Source: Lachnoanaerobaculum saburreum DSM 3986
GTDB taxonomy: Bacteria > Bacillota > Clostridia > Lachnospirales > Lachnospiraceae
Length of the DNA: 64,000 bases
Assembly: GCF_000185385.1 (NCBI RefSeq)
Contig: NZ_GL622296.1
Location: 227,031-291,030, forward strand
Direction of reading: 5' to 3'
Part shown: in pieces, positions 37,805 to 47,465 of the stretch
Position numbering within the stretch: the stretch's first letter is position 1
Layout: each line of letters begins with the position of its first letter
Program-made: the position numbers and the translations under genes
Notes under the pieces: model-generated
The model's database searches: none
What the model saw: only the letters and a program-made list of their open reading frames with translations
Told to the model about the DNA's origin: nothing

Positions 37805-38161
37805 ATTTTAAAAAGGGAGTATAAAAGTGAGCCGGGCGGAATTACATATATCAGAGAATGTGTAGATACCGATAAGGATTTGGCGGAGTCGGGTAAGAAA
37901 GAATTTGAAAGAGTATCTGTGAAGATAGGCGGTCGAATAAGGGATATACCTGATTATATTAAGGAAAGTATGTACAACGGATATATAAAACTGATTGAAG
38001 CATATGTCGGCGGTGAGACATTTGATGAAAAAACTTTTAAAGAAAGTAAAGCATATTTATATATTCTTAGATTTATTGACGGAACAAATACGACACTGGA
38101 AATGAAAAAGATGTTTATGGATACAAAAAAAGAAAATTTATATATAAAGATAGAATACTGA
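37805..38161 (+). pseudogene. Start-less gene fragment, unrecognised family
   Basis: A plus-strand reading frame is open from 37805 to 38161. Its last about 110 residues look like real protein (GGITYIRECV, KKEFERVSVKIGGRIRDIP, AYLYILRFIDGTNTTLEMKK), but there is no ATG before Met48 of this frame, and the only early start would be TTG 37880. A ribosome site GGGAG at 37815 instead leads to GTG 37827 in another frame, which stops at 37865. The simplest reading is a gene that has lost its 5' end or suffered a frameshift. I do not recognise the family. It lies downstream of the BirA-type box and upstream of a terminator. Confidence 0.5.
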
Positions 38162-38165
38162 TTTT

Positions 38166-38192
38166 AGCCGGAATAGGAATGCCGGCTTTTTA
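38166..38192 (+). terminator. Terminator after the gene fragment
   Basis: AGCCGG (38166-38171) and CCGGCT (38182-38187) form a G/C-rich stem with a ten-base loop, followed by five Ts. Its survival supports the view that the fragment was once a complete gene. Confidence 0.78.
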
Positions 38193-38339
38193 AGTTATAC
38201 TGTCTGAAATAATCAAAACATAAAACGGACAGTAAATATTATATATAAAAAACGATTACGACATAACGTTAAATTTTGTACAAATATTAGAGGGCAAAAG
38301 ATAATAAAAATGAATAAACTATAACTGAAGGAGGAAAAA

Positions 38340-39182
38340 ATGAATATAGTAAAATCATTTAATAATACGATTGACTATCTTGAAACAGTTCTTGATGATG
38401 AGATAGACGAAAGGAAGGTAATTCAATTGTCAGGATATTCTTATTCTATGTTTAGCCGTTTGTTTTCTATTCTGACTGAAACAACTCTTTCGGAATATTT
38501 GAGAAGCAGGAGATTAACGGAAGCCGCTGTCAGATTAAGAGATACACATGAGAAGATAATTGATATTGCATTAAGATTCGGGTATGAGTCATCAGATTCA
38601 TTCGGAACTGCGTTTAAGAATTTTCATAAGTCTACTCCTTCAGAAGTAAGAAACGGAAAACCGTTCAAATTGGTTTCACGAGTGCAATTGGCACTAAGTG
38701 TAAGAGGAGGAAGAAGCATGAATATTACGATTCAAAAAAAAGAAGCATTTACGGTTGCAGGATTAAGTAAACAAAATATCAATTCATCTGAATGTCCTGA
38801 TATATGGGACAGGCTATACAAAAAATACAGTCATGATGAATTAGCAAAACTTGGTGAAGGAAAGAGTGTCGGTGTTTGCTATGATGTGGAAAATCCCGGC
38901 ACAATAAATTATATGGCAGGATATATTATTACTGATATCGGTAAAGCTGAAAGTATGGGATTGGATATCATTAAAGTAAAAGAAGCGGAATATGCGGTTG
39001 TAGAACTGAACGGAAGTGTGCCTGAGTGTATTCATAAAGGTTGGAAGTATGTAATGGAAGTGTTTTTCCCTGAACATGGTTATATACATTCAGGAAGTCC
39101 GGATTTTGAGTACTACTATGAAGGAGATATGCACAGCCCTGAGTATAAGATGGAGCTTTGGATACCGATAAAAAAAGCTTAA
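38340..39182 (+). CDS. AraC-family regulator with GyrI-like effector domain
   Basis: This 280-residue regulator has an N-terminal AraC helix-turn-helix pair (about 1-105) with ERKVIQLSGYSYSMFSRLF and the second-helix signature IDIALRFGYESSDSFGTAFKNF (in two parts). A GyrI-like/effector-binding domain follows (about 125-280, with MNITIQKKEAFTVAGLS and the C-terminal YKMELWIPI). This is the Rob/BltR-like layout that senses small hydrophobic molecules. The ATG at 38340 has GGAGGA. It is a single-gene unit with its own strong terminator; no adjacent efflux gene is present, so its targets are elsewhere or itself. Confidence 0.9.
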   Translation: MNIVKSFNNTIDYLETVLDDEIDERKVIQLSGYSYSMFSRLFSILTETTLSEYLRSRRLTEAAVRLRDTHEKIIDIALRFGYESSDSFGTAFKNFHKSTPSEVRNGKPFKLVSRVQLALSVRGGRSMNITIQKKEAFTVAGLSKQNINSSECPDIWDRLYKKYSHDELAKLGEGKSVGVCYDVENPGTINYMAGYIITDIGKAESMGLDIIKVKEAEYAVVELNGSVPECIHKGWKYVMEVFFPEHGYIHSGSPDFEYYYEGDMHSPEYKMELWIPIKKA

Positions 39183-39222
39183 TTACAGTATAATCCATCT
39201 GTATCGGTTTTGAAACGGGAAA

Positions 39223-39266
39223 GTGGCTAAGCCTTGTAATCTGCAAGGCTTAGCCACATTTTTTTA
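39223..39266 (+). terminator. Strong terminator after the AraC/GyrI gene
   Basis: GTGGCTAAGCCTTG (39223-39236) and CAAGGCTTAGCCAC (39244-39257) form a perfect 14-bp stem with a seven-base loop, followed by A and seven Ts. Confidence 0.93.
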
Positions 39267-39292
39267 TATAATACAACAGTACATAAAGAAAT

Positions 39293-39437
39293 TTGACCTT
39301 ATAAATCCTTTATTTATAAGGCTTTACAGGCATTTTCAGATACCAAGTGTCAAAGAGCGGATCATATATCTTGTAAGAAAACTGTCAGAATTACAGGCAT
39401 GAATAGTATTGACAACAGCCTCTTATTTTAGTAGTAT
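39293..39437 (+). promoter_or_regulatory. str operon promoter region
   Basis: The best promoter is TTGACA (39409-39414), 17 bases, TAGTAT (39432-39437), about 105 bases before rpsL. A second candidate further upstream, TTGACC (39293-39298) with TATAAG (39315-39320), is overlaid by a perfect 10-bp inverted repeat (39297-39306 with 39312-39321). No gene is seen in 39183-39542. Confidence 0.65.
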
Positions 39438-39542
39438 TAAATACTGTGTAAGTAGGCGATGATATTTACACAAAGTGAATATGCAACAGTATTCACAGAC
39501 AAAAATAAATGTAAGCAACCAATAAAAAAGGAGGAAAAAGGA

Positions 39543-39962
39543 ATGCCAACATTTAACCAGTTAGTTAGAAAAGGCAGACAGACTTCAGAAAGAAAGTCAA
39601 CAGCTCCTGCTCTTCAGAAGGGATTCAACTCACTTCATAAGAGGTCAACAGATATCTCTTCACCGCAAAAAAGAGGAGTATGTACAGCTGTTAAGACTGC
39701 AACACCTAAGAAGCCTAACTCAGCTCTTCGTAAGATTGCCAGAGTTCGTCTTTCTAACGGAATCGAAGTAACAAGCTATATCCCGGGAGAGGGACATAAC
39801 CTTCAGGAGCATAGCGTTGTGCTTATCCGTGGAGGTAGAGTAAAGGACTTGCCGGGTACAAGATACCATATTATTCGTGGTACATTAGATACTGCGGGTG
39901 TCGCTAACAGAAAACAAGCTCGTTCAAAGTACGGAGCTAAGAGACCGAAAGATAAAAAATAA
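39543..39962 (+). CDS. rpsL: 30S ribosomal protein S12
   Basis: This 139-residue protein of the decoding centre matches uS12: [12 protein letters not shown] start, then [22 protein letters not shown], the [24 protein letters not shown] loop (in pieces) and the basic end. Compared with the 124-residue E. coli form it has the usual Firmicutes insertion near residues 25-42. Lys56 in TPKKPNS, the residue whose change gives streptomycin resistance, is wild type. The start is ATG 39543 after AAAGGAGG; the upstream in-frame extension is spurious. It is the first gene of rpsL-rpsG-fusA-tuf. Confidence 0.98.
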   Translation: MPTFNQLVRKGRQTSERKSTAPALQKGFNSLHKRSTDISSPQKRGVCTAVKTATPKKPNSALRKIARVRLSNGIEVTSYIPGEGHNLQEHSVVLIRGGRVKDLPGTRYHIIRGTLDTAGVANRKQARSKYGAKRPKDKK

Positions 39963-40020
39963 TAACTGAAGATATAAACAGTCTTTAGAATTCAGAAGAA
40001 AGTAAAAAAACTTTCATAAT

Positions 40021-40080
40021 TAGACAGTGCCGGATTTTTTGTTGGTTGCAAAAAATATAGGCACGAGGACGCAGTAAGCG
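40021..40080 (+). other. Possible structured RNA between rpsL and rpsG
   Basis: The 158-base gap can fold a stem of GTGCC (40027-40031) with GGCAC (40060-40064), with an inner T6/A6 pairing around TTGGTT. In E. coli the same gap is where S7 binds its own message; whether this hairpin does so is unknown. Confidence 0.4.
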
Positions 40081-40096
40081 AGTACCAAAGATCTAA

Positions 40097-40591
<495 letters not shown>

Positions 40592-40605
40592 TAGGAGGAA
40601 ACCAA

Positions 40606-42720
40606 TTGGCTGGAAGAGAATATCCGTTGGAGAGAACCAGAAATATTGGTATCATGGCTCATATAGATGCCGGTAAAACCACACTTACTGAGCGTATCCT
40701 ATATTATACTGGTGTAAATTATAAGATTGGTGATACCCATGAGGGTACCGCTACAATGGACTGGATGGCACAGGAAGCGGAAAGAGGTATTACAATTACT
40801 TCAGCCGCTACAACATGCCACTGGACATTACAGGAATTTAACAAAGTAAAGCCAGGTGAGAAGGAAAATCGTATAAATATTATCGATACTCCGGGACACG
40901 TTGACTTTACTGTAGAGGTGGAGAGATCACTTCGTGTACTTGACGGTGCTGTCGGTGTGTTCTCTGCAAAAGAAGGTGTAGAACCGCAGTCTGAGAATGT
41001 ATGGAGACAGGCAGATACATATCATGTACCGAGAATGGCATTTATCAATAAGATGGATGTTATGGGTGCCGACTATTATGCAGCAGTTGAACAGATTCAT
41101 ACAAGACTTGGAAAAAATACAATTATGCTTCAGATTCCAATCGGAAAAGAAGACGATTTTAAGGGAATTGTAGATCTCTTTGAGATGAAAGCTTATATCT
41201 ACAATGATGACAAGGGTGATGATATTTCAATCGTTGATATACCTGACGAGGTAAAGGACGAGGCTGAATTATATCATGGTGAGCTTGTTGAGAAGATTTG
41301 TGAGCTTGATGATGACCTTACAATGATGTATCTTGAGGGTGAGGAGCCTTCAGTTGAGCAGCTTAAGGCGGCACTTAGAAAAGGAACTTGTGAGAACAGG
41401 GCAATACCTGTATGTTGCGGTACGGCTTATCGCAATAAGGGTGTGCAAAAGCTTATTGATGCTATTGTTGAGTTCATGCCTTCACCGCTTGATATCCCTT
41501 CAATAAAGGGTGTTGACCTTGACGGAAATGAAGTTGAAAGACATGCTTCAGATGAGGAGCCTTTCTCAGCTCTTGCATTTAAGATTATGACAGATCCTTT
41601 TGTAGGAAAACTTGCATATTTCAGAGTTTATTCCGGAACACTTAACGCCGGTTCATATGTACTTAATGCTACAAAGAGCAAGAAGGAGAGAGTCGGTCGT
41701 ATCCTTCAGATGCATGCAAATAAGAGAACGGAGATTGACAAGGTTTATTCAGGAGATATTGCGGCGGCCGTAGGCTTTAAGCTTACAACTACAGGTGATA
41801 CAATTTGTGATGAGCAACATCCTGTAATCCTTGAGTCAATGGAATTCCCTGAGCCTGTTATCGATATCGCTATCGAGCCGAAGACAAAGGCAGGTCAGAC
41901 AAAGATGATAGATGCTCTTGCAAAATTGGCTGAAGAGGATCCGACATTCAGAGTTAAGACAGATGGCGAAACAGGACAGACCATCATATCAGGTATGGGT
42001 GAGCTTCACCTTGAGATCATTGTAGACAGACTTCTTAGAGAGTTTAATGTAGAAGCAAATGTAGGTGCACCACAGGTTGCTTACAAAGAAACATTTACCA
42101 AGGCTGTTGATGTTGATTCCAAGTATGCAAGACAGTCAGGCGGTCGCGGTCAGTACGGTCACTGTAAAGTTAAGTTTGAACCTATGGATCCGAACGGAGA
42201 AGAGACATTTAAGTTTGAGTCAACTGTTGTCGGCGGTGCTATTCCTAAGGAATATATTCCGGCTGTCGGCGAAGGTATTGAGGAGGCTACAAAGTCAGGT
42301 ATTCTTGGAGGATTCCCGGTACTTGGTGTACATGCAAATGTATATGACGGTTCATACCATGAAGTAGATTCATCAGAAATGGCATTCCATATCGCAGGTT
42401 CTATGGCATTCAAGGATGCTATGAGTAAGGCGGGACCTGTACTTCTTGAGCCTATTATGAAGGTTGAAGTTACAATGCCTGAGGAATATATGGGTGATGT
42501 TATAGGTGATATCAACTCAAGAAGAGGTCGTATAGAGGGTATGGAGGATATACCAAGCGGTAAGCAGGTAAATGCATTCGTTCCGCTTTCAGAGATGTTC
42601 GGATACTCAACAGACCTTCGTTCAAGAACACAGGGTCGTGGAAACTACTCAATGTTCTTTGAAAAATATGAGCAGGTTCCAAAGTCTGTTCAGGAAAAAG
42701 TTCTTAATGATAAGAAATAA
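40606..42720 (+). CDS. fusA: Translation elongation factor G
   Basis: This 704-residue translocation GTPase has G-domain motifs AHIDAGKTT, the switch region [14 protein letters not shown] and NKMD, followed by domains II-V including the conserved RYGGRGQYG-type [12 protein letters not shown] loop of domain IV and the [15 protein letters not shown] segments. Length is typical of the main EF-G. The start is TTG at 40606 with AGGAGGAA upstream, unusual for so highly expressed a gene but well placed. Codon choice is strongly biased towards CTT, GGT and CGT-type codons. It belongs to the str operon. Confidence 0.98.
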   Translation: MAGREYPLERTRNIGIMAHIDAGKTTLTERILYYTGVNYKIGDTHEGTATMDWMAQEAERGITITSAATTCHWTLQEFNKVKPGEKENRINIIDTPGHVDFTVEVERSLRVLDGAVGVFSAKEGVEPQSENVWRQADTYHVPRMAFINKMDVMGADYYAAVEQIHTRLGKNTIMLQIPIGKEDDFKGIVDLFEMKAYIYNDDKGDDISIVDIPDEVKDEAELYHGELVEKICELDDDLTMMYLEGEEPSVEQLKAALRKGTCENRAIPVCCGTAYRNKGVQKLIDAIVEFMPSPLDIPSIKGVDLDGNEVERHASDEEPFSALAFKIMTDPFVGKLAYFRVYSGTLNAGSYVLNATKSKKERVGRILQMHANKRTEIDKVYSGDIAAAVGFKLTTTGDTICDEQHPVILESMEFPEPVIDIAIEPKTKAGQTKMIDALAKLAEEDPTFRVKTDGETGQTIISGMGELHLEIIVDRLLREFNVEANVGAPQVAYKETFTKAVDVDSKYARQSGGRGQYGHCKVKFEPMDPNGEETFKFESTVVGGAIPKEYIPAVGEGIEEATKSGILGGFPVLGVHANVYDGSYHEVDSSEMAFHIAGSMAFKDAMSKAGPVLLEPIMKVEVTMPEEYMGDVIGDINSRRGRIEGMEDIPSGKQVNAFVPLSEMFGYSTDLRSRTQGRGNYSMFFEKYEQVPKSVQEKVLNDKK

Positions 42721-42824
42721 TAAAGCTAAGATATAAGCATATTAACTTGCAAAATATCAGCTGATACTATATAATATAACAAAATTTACTATTAATTTAA
42801 GTTTAATTCAAGGAGGAATTAACA

Positions 42825-44024
42825 ATGGCAAAAGCAAAATTTGATAGAACAAAGCCTCATGCTAACATTGGTACAATCGGACACGTAGATCACGGTAAAA
42901 CAACTCTTACAGCAGCTATCTCTAAGGTTCTTGCAACAAGATTCCCTTCAGAGACAAATAAGATTGTAGACTTTGATAAGATTGATAAGGCTCCTGAGGA
43001 GAAAGAGAGAGGTATCACAATCTCAACAGCTCATATTGAGTATGAGACAGCTAAGAGACATTACGCACATGTTGACTGTCCGGGACACGCCGACTATGTA
43101 AAGAACATGATCACAGGTGCTGCACAGATGGACGGTGCTATCCTTGTTGTTGCAGCTACAGACGGTGTTATGGCTCAGACAAGAGAGCATATCCTTCTTT
43201 CAAGACAGGTAGGTGTTCCATATATCGTGGTATTTATGAACAAGTGTGATATGGTTGATGATGAGGAGCTTCTTGAGCTTGTAGAGATGGAGATCAGAGA
43301 TCTTCTTAACGAGTATGAGTTCCCTGGTGATGATACACCTATTATTCAGGGTTCAGCTCTTAAGGCTCTTGAGGATCCGATGGGACCTTGGGGTGACAAG
43401 ATCATGGATCTTATGGATGCTGTTGACAGCTACATTCCTGATCCTGAGAGAGATACAGATAAGCCTTTCCTTATGCCAATCGAGGACGTATTTACAATCA
43501 CAGGTCGTGGTACAGTTGCTACAGGTAGAGTAGAGAGAGGTACACTTAACCTTAACGATACAGTAGAGATCCTTGGTATCCATGAGGATAAGAAGTCAAC
43601 TGTTGTTACAGGTATCGAGATGTTCAGAAAGCTTCTTGATCAGGCTCAGGCAGGTGATAACATCGGTGCACTTCTTAGAGGTGTTCAGAGAACAGAGATC
43701 GAAAGAGGTCAGGTTCTTGCTAAGCCGGGTTCTGTAACATGTCATAAGAAGTTTACAGCTCAGGTTTACGTACTTACAAAGGATGAGGGTGGACGTCATA
43801 CACCTTTCTTTAACAACTATCGTCCACAGTTCTACTTCAGAACAACAGATATTACAGGTGTTTGCAACCTTCCTGCCGGAACAGAGATGTGCATGCCGGG
43901 TGATAACGTAGAGATGACTATCGAGCTTATCCATCCTGTTGCTTGTGAGCAGGGTCTTAGATTCGCTATCCGTGAGGGTGGTAGAACAGTAGGTTCAGGT
44001 AGAGTTGCATCTATCATTGAGTAA
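42825..44024 (+). CDS. tuf: Translation elongation factor Tu
   Basis: This 399-residue GTPase delivers aminoacyl-tRNA. It has [27 protein letters not shown] and GSALKAL in the G domain, and domains II and III with [14 protein letters not shown] and the late [10 protein letters not shown]. The N-terminal [18 protein letters not shown] is invariant. The ATG at 42825 has CAAGGAGG. A gap of about 100 bases separates it from fusA, where an extra promoter may lie. Codon bias is extreme, as expected. A terminator lies 127 bases downstream. Confidence 0.99.
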   Translation: MAKAKFDRTKPHANIGTIGHVDHGKTTLTAAISKVLATRFPSETNKIVDFDKIDKAPEEKERGITISTAHIEYETAKRHYAHVDCPGHADYVKNMITGAAQMDGAILVVAATDGVMAQTREHILLSRQVGVPYIVVFMNKCDMVDDEELLELVEMEIRDLLNEYEFPGDDTPIIQGSALKALEDPMGPWGDKIMDLMDAVDSYIPDPERDTDKPFLMPIEDVFTITGRGTVATGRVERGTLNLNDTVEILGIHEDKKSTVVTGIEMFRKLLDQAQAGDNIGALLRGVQRTEIERGQVLAKPGSVTCHKKFTAQVYVLTKDEGGRHTPFFNNYRPQFYFRTTDITGVCNLPAGTEMCMPGDNVEMTIELIHPVACEQGLRFAIREGGRTVGSGRVASIIE

Positions 44025-44151
44025 TCTGTGATTAAGGTCAAAAGTAAACATAGGTTTATTTAGACCGCCAATAGTAATTAACGGTATTATATCGGTTATA
44101 CAGTGATGTATCTTCAGATACTAGGTAATTTATAATACCTTCATAAAAAAC

Positions 44152-44180
44152 GGGCTCTCATTTGGGAGTCCTATTTTATT
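44152..44180 (+). terminator. Terminator after tuf
   Basis: GGGCTC (44152-44157) and GAGTCC (44166-44171), extended by T-G and C-G pairs, form a stem followed by CTATTTTATTT. A smaller hairpin GTATCT/AGATAC sits just before at about 44108-44121. Confidence 0.72.
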
Positions 44181-44273
44181 TGTTATTATACTCAATTATA
44201 TATTAGAATATGTTATAATATAGGAAGTATTTTTTTGCCACAAGGCAGAACAGTTTTTATAGAGGAGGCGAAT

Positions 44274-44780
44274 ATGGCAAAGTATTTCCCGTTGTTTATT
44301 GATATAAACGAGAAGACATTTTTAGTAGTTGGAGCAGGCAATATAGCAGTCAGAAGAATCTTAAAGCTTAAGGAGTTTGGATGTAAGATAATAGTTGTGG
44401 CAAAGACTATAGCTGCAACTATCATGGACCAGCAGGATGATAAGCTTATCTTAAAAGAGAGAGCTTATGACAGCATGGATGTTGAGGATGTGGACTATGT
44501 GATAGCTGCTACAGATAATAAGGAACTCAATGAGAAGATTGTTTGGGACTGTAATAGAGCCGGTATTATGGTAAATGATGCATCAAACTATAAAAACTGC
44601 GATTTCTACTTTCCGGGTATTGTGACGGAAGAAGAGATGGTAATAGGAGTGACTTCATCCGGCAGCAATCATAGACTTGCAAGAAGAGTTGCAAGTGAAA
44701 TCAGATATAATATAAAAGAAGTGGTTACCCGATGTAAGAAAGAACTTGAAGAAGATCCGAATGCGGAAAAATTTGACTGA
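44274..44780 (+). CDS. Precorrin-2 dehydrogenase (SirC/Met8 N-domain type)
   Basis: This 168-residue NAD-dependent enzyme oxidises precorrin-2 to sirohydrochlorin. The family pattern is complete: YFPLFIDINEKTFLVVGAGNIAVRRI (in pieces), the Rossmann glycine motif, VIAATDNKELNEKI with the catalytic-site Asp, the VNDASNYKNCDFYFPG segment, and GVTSSGSNHRLARRVA. The length is that of the short dehydrogenase form without the methylase domain found in CysG. I use ATG 44274 with GAGGAGG upstream. It heads the operon to hemA, and would act third from the end of the route to cobalt-sirohydrochlorin. Confidence 0.93.
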   Translation: MAKYFPLFIDINEKTFLVVGAGNIAVRRILKLKEFGCKIIVVAKTIAATIMDQQDDKLILKERAYDSMDVEDVDYVIAATDNKELNEKIVWDCNRAGIMVNDASNYKNCDFYFPGIVTEEEMVIGVTSSGSNHRLARRVASEIRYNIKEVVTRCKKELEEDPNAEKFD

Positions 44781-44804
44781 TGTGATTATTGTAAGAGGAG
44801 AAAC

Positions 44805-45779
44805 ATGTTTAGAACCAGAAGACTAAGGGCAAATTCAAATATCAGAAATATGGTAAGAGAAACCAGAATAAGCAAGGATTCTCTTATTTATCCTATGTTT
44901 TTTGAAGAGGGAGAGAATATCTTTGAAGAGATAGAGTCCATGCCCGGGCAATACCGTATGAGTATAGACAGATGTGACAATGTTATAAAAGAATTGCTTG
45001 AATCAGGGGTGAAGTCTGTAATATTGTTCGGTATACCGGGGCATAAAGATGAGTCGGGAAGCGAAGCATATCATGACCATGGTATTGTACAGGAAGCAAT
45101 CAGATATATAAAGAAAAACTATCCTGAAGTATATATTATAGGTGATGTGTGTATGTGTGAGTATACTTCACATGGACATTGCGGAATATTAAAAGGCAAT
45201 GATATTGACAATGACAGTACTATAAAATATCTGGCAAAGATTGCACTCTCACAGGTGGAGGCGGGTGCCGATATGGTGGCACCTTCAGATATGATGGATG
45301 GCAGAGTAAGTGAGATTAGAAAATTGCTTGATGCAAACGGCTATAAAAATATCCCTATAATGTCATATTCTGCAAAATATGCTTCGGCATTCTACGGTCC
45401 CTTTAGAGTTGCGGCAGATTCAGCACCTGCATTTGGAGACAGAAAAACCTATCAGATGGATGTGCATAATATAAGAGAGGCTATAAAGGAAGTTTATGAT
45501 GATGTAGCGGAGGGTGCGGATATAGTTATGGTAAAGCCGGCTATGAGCTTTTTGGATGTGGTGGCCAAGGTAAAAGAAATCACAGATATTCCGGTAGCGG
45601 CCTATTCTGTAAGCGGTGAGTATGCTATGGTGAAGTCGGCGGCAAAGAACGGTTTTATAGACGAGGAGAAAATAATGTGTGAGATGGCAGTGTCGGCATT
45701 TAGAGCAGGGGCTGATATCTATATCACATACTATGCAAAAGAATTGGCAAAATGTATAGATAAGGGGGTAATAGGTTGA
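44805..45779 (+). CDS. hemB: Delta-aminolevulinic acid dehydratase (porphobilinogen synthase)
   Basis: The 324-residue enzyme condenses two aminolevulinates into porphobilinogen. The two Schiff-base lysines are in MSYSAKYASAFYGPFR (about residue 192) and VMVKPAMSFLD (about 246). The cysteine-rich metal loop DVCMCEYTSHGHCGIL is the zinc-dependent type, and ESGVKSVILFGIP is a further signature. Length is normal. The stop overlaps the TTG start of the cbiK gene by four bases. It is the second gene of the tetrapyrrole operon. Confidence 0.97.
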   Translation: MFRTRRLRANSNIRNMVRETRISKDSLIYPMFFEEGENIFEEIESMPGQYRMSIDRCDNVIKELLESGVKSVILFGIPGHKDESGSEAYHDHGIVQEAIRYIKKNYPEVYIIGDVCMCEYTSHGHCGILKGNDIDNDSTIKYLAKIALSQVEAGADMVAPSDMMDGRVSEIRKLLDANGYKNIPIMSYSAKYASAFYGPFRVAADSAPAFGDRKTYQMDVHNIREAIKEVYDDVAEGADIVMVKPAMSFLDVVAKVKEITDIPVAAYSVSGEYAMVKSAAKNGFIDEEKIMCEMAVSAFRAGADIYITYYAKELAKCIDKGVIG

Positions 45780-46546
45780 AAAGGGGAGTAATAGTTGCAA
45801 GTTTCGGAACAACACATGACGATACAAGAAAAAAGACAATAGATGTAATAGAAAATGATATTAAGGATACATATAAAGACAGTATTATCTTAAGTGCATG
45901 GACCAGTGATAAGATAAGGGCAAAGTTAAAAAAGAGATATAATTTACATATCAATGATATTAAAGAGGCACTTGAGGAGGCAATCAAGCTTGAAATTGAG
46001 GACTTGCTCATTATAAGTACTCATATTATGGACGGCATTGAAAATAATAAAGTCAAGGAAGCAGTCGCTTGTTATAAGGATAAATTTTCAAGGATAAGAA
46101 TGGGTAATGCACTTCTTGAAAGCAATGAGGACTTTGAATATATTATAAAACAGCTTGACTCAATTTATGAAAGTAAAGAGGGTGAGGCATATCTTTTGAT
46201 GGGACATGGTTCCGAGCATGAGTCCAATAAAATATATGAGTTACTTAGAAATAGATTTGTAGAGCATGGCAGAGATGATATTTATATAGCTTGTGTAGAG
46301 GGATATCCATATATTGAAGATGTATTGCCACAGCTTTCAAGCTATAATACACTACATTTGTCACCGTTTATGATAGTGGCAGGTGACCATGCAAAAAATG
46401 ATATGGCAGGTGATAATGACAGCTTTAAGACCATACTTGAAGATATGAACAAGAATGTGGACTTTGAACTTAAAGGACTTGGTGAATATGATTTTGTGAG
46501 AAGGCTTATACTAAAACATGCTGATGAGGCAAGTTATGTTTCATAA
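45776..46546 (+). CDS. cbiK: Sirohydrochlorin cobaltochelatase, anaerobic type
   Basis: This 256-residue class II chelatase inserts Co(II) into sirohydrochlorin in the anaerobic B12 pathway. It begins GVIVASFGTTHDDTRKKTID, typical of CbiK, and has His144 in LLMGHGSEHESNK and His205 in VAGDHAKNDMAGD, at nearly the positions of the two metal-site histidines of Salmonella CbiK. The start is TTG 45776, overlapping the hemB stop, and the 3' end overlaps hemC by 11 bases. No signal peptide is present, so it is cytoplasmic. Its place inside the uroporphyrinogen operon suggests cobalamin as a main product. Confidence 0.93.
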   Translation: MKRGVIVASFGTTHDDTRKKTIDVIENDIKDTYKDSIILSAWTSDKIRAKLKKRYNLHINDIKEALEEAIKLEIEDLLIISTHIMDGIENNKVKEAVACYKDKFSRIRMGNALLESNEDFEYIIKQLDSIYESKEGEAYLLMGHGSEHESNKIYELLRNRFVEHGRDDIYIACVEGYPYIEDVLPQLSSYNTLHLSPFMIVAGDHAKNDMAGDNDSFKTILEDMNKNVDFELKGLGEYDFVRRLILKHADEASYVS

Positions 46547-47465
46547 GGAAATAATAAGGATTGGTACCAGAAAGAGTGCTTTGGCACTTGCACAGACTAA
46601 GTTGGTGGGGGATGCTGTAAAGAACAGCTTCCCCCATATAAAAATAGAATATGTTCCCATGAATACCATAGGAGATAAAAGACTTGATATCTCATTACAG
46701 GAAATAGGCGGAAAGGGGCTGTTTACAAAGGAACTTGAAGAAGCGCTTATAAAAGGAGATATAGATTTGGCAATACATTCAGCTAAAGACTTGCCTCTTG
46801 AGTTCGACAATAGACTTAAGCTTATGCCTGTACTGAAAAGAGGTGCTGTAAGAGATGTGCTGGTTGTAAAAAACGATTGCCCTGTTGATTTGCAGATAAA
46901 AGATTTGCCACGCGGATTTAGAATAGGTACAAGCTCAAAGAGAAGATCCGAACAGGCAATGCTTTTGAATCATAATATAAAAATAGTACCGATAAGAGGA
47001 AATGTGCTTACCAGAATCGGTAAGATATTTTCAGGTGATACAGACGGTGTTATCTTGGCAAGGGCAGGACTTGACAGACTTTTAGCCGATACAAATTGTG
47101 CAGGTGAGTGTGATAAGATTTTACAAAAAGTCAATATAACAGATATAAAGGAAACCGATATACTGCCGGCACCTGCACAGGGAATACTTTGCGGACAGTA
47201 TGCGTCTGATTATATATCTGAAGTTTTAAAAAAGATACAGGATGAGGACTGCAATATTTTATTTAATGCAGAAAGAAAGTATCTGAGTGTATTGGAGGCC
47301 GACTGTCATACAAGTGCAGGTATATATATAAAAAAGGACAGGGACAATTACAGTATAAAAGCCTACTTTGAAGGTAAATATCAAATTGCATATAGTGACA
47401 GTAAAGGACTTTTTGACATGGTTGAGAATACGGCAAACAAACTTAAGAGGAAAAATGTTAAATAA
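46536..47465 (+). CDS. hemC: Hydroxymethylbilane synthase (porphobilinogen deaminase)
   Basis: The 309-residue enzyme joins four porphobilinogens into hydroxymethylbilane. Family motifs are RIGTRKSALALAQT, the catalytic Asp in IHSAKDLP, GTSSKRRSEQ, the PIRGNVLTRIGK run and the dipyrromethane-cofactor Cys in VLEADCHTSAG. ATG 46536 lies within the end of cbiK with GAGG upstream; a longer reading from 46518 is less likely. Its end overlaps cobA-hemD by 11 bases. The C-terminal domain (from about 220) is somewhat short but complete. Confidence 0.96.
   Translation: MFHKEIIRIGTRKSALALAQTKLVGDAVKNSFPHIKIEYVPMNTIGDKRLDISLQEIGGKGLFTKELEEALIKGDIDLAIHSAKDLPLEFDNRLKLMPVLKRGAVRDVLVVKNDCPVDLQIKDLPRGFRIGTSSKRRSEQAMLLNHNIKIVPIRGNVLTRIGKIFSGDTDGVILARAGLDRLLADTNCAGECDKILQKVNITDIKETDILPAPAQGILCGQYASDYISEVLKKIQDEDCNILFNAERKYLSVLEADCHTSAGIYIKKDRDNYSIKAYFEGKYQIAYSDSKGLFDMVENTANKLKRKNVK

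Noticed and set aside
39267..39408. tRNA or small RNA gene upstream of rpsL
   Set aside because: No T-loop GTTCGA signature or cloverleaf; only a terminator, a 10-bp inverted repeat and promoter elements are visible.
44025..44273. Cobalamin riboswitch upstream of the tetrapyrrole operon
   Set aside because: No B12-box-like conserved core could be found by eye. The space after the tuf terminator is under 100 bases, too short for the usual element.
46531..46550. Thirteenth parS-like site at the cbiK-hemC overlap (TGTTTCATAAGGAA)
   Set aside because: Only the left half matches. The right half lacks the complementary GAAACA, and it lies inside coding sequence.
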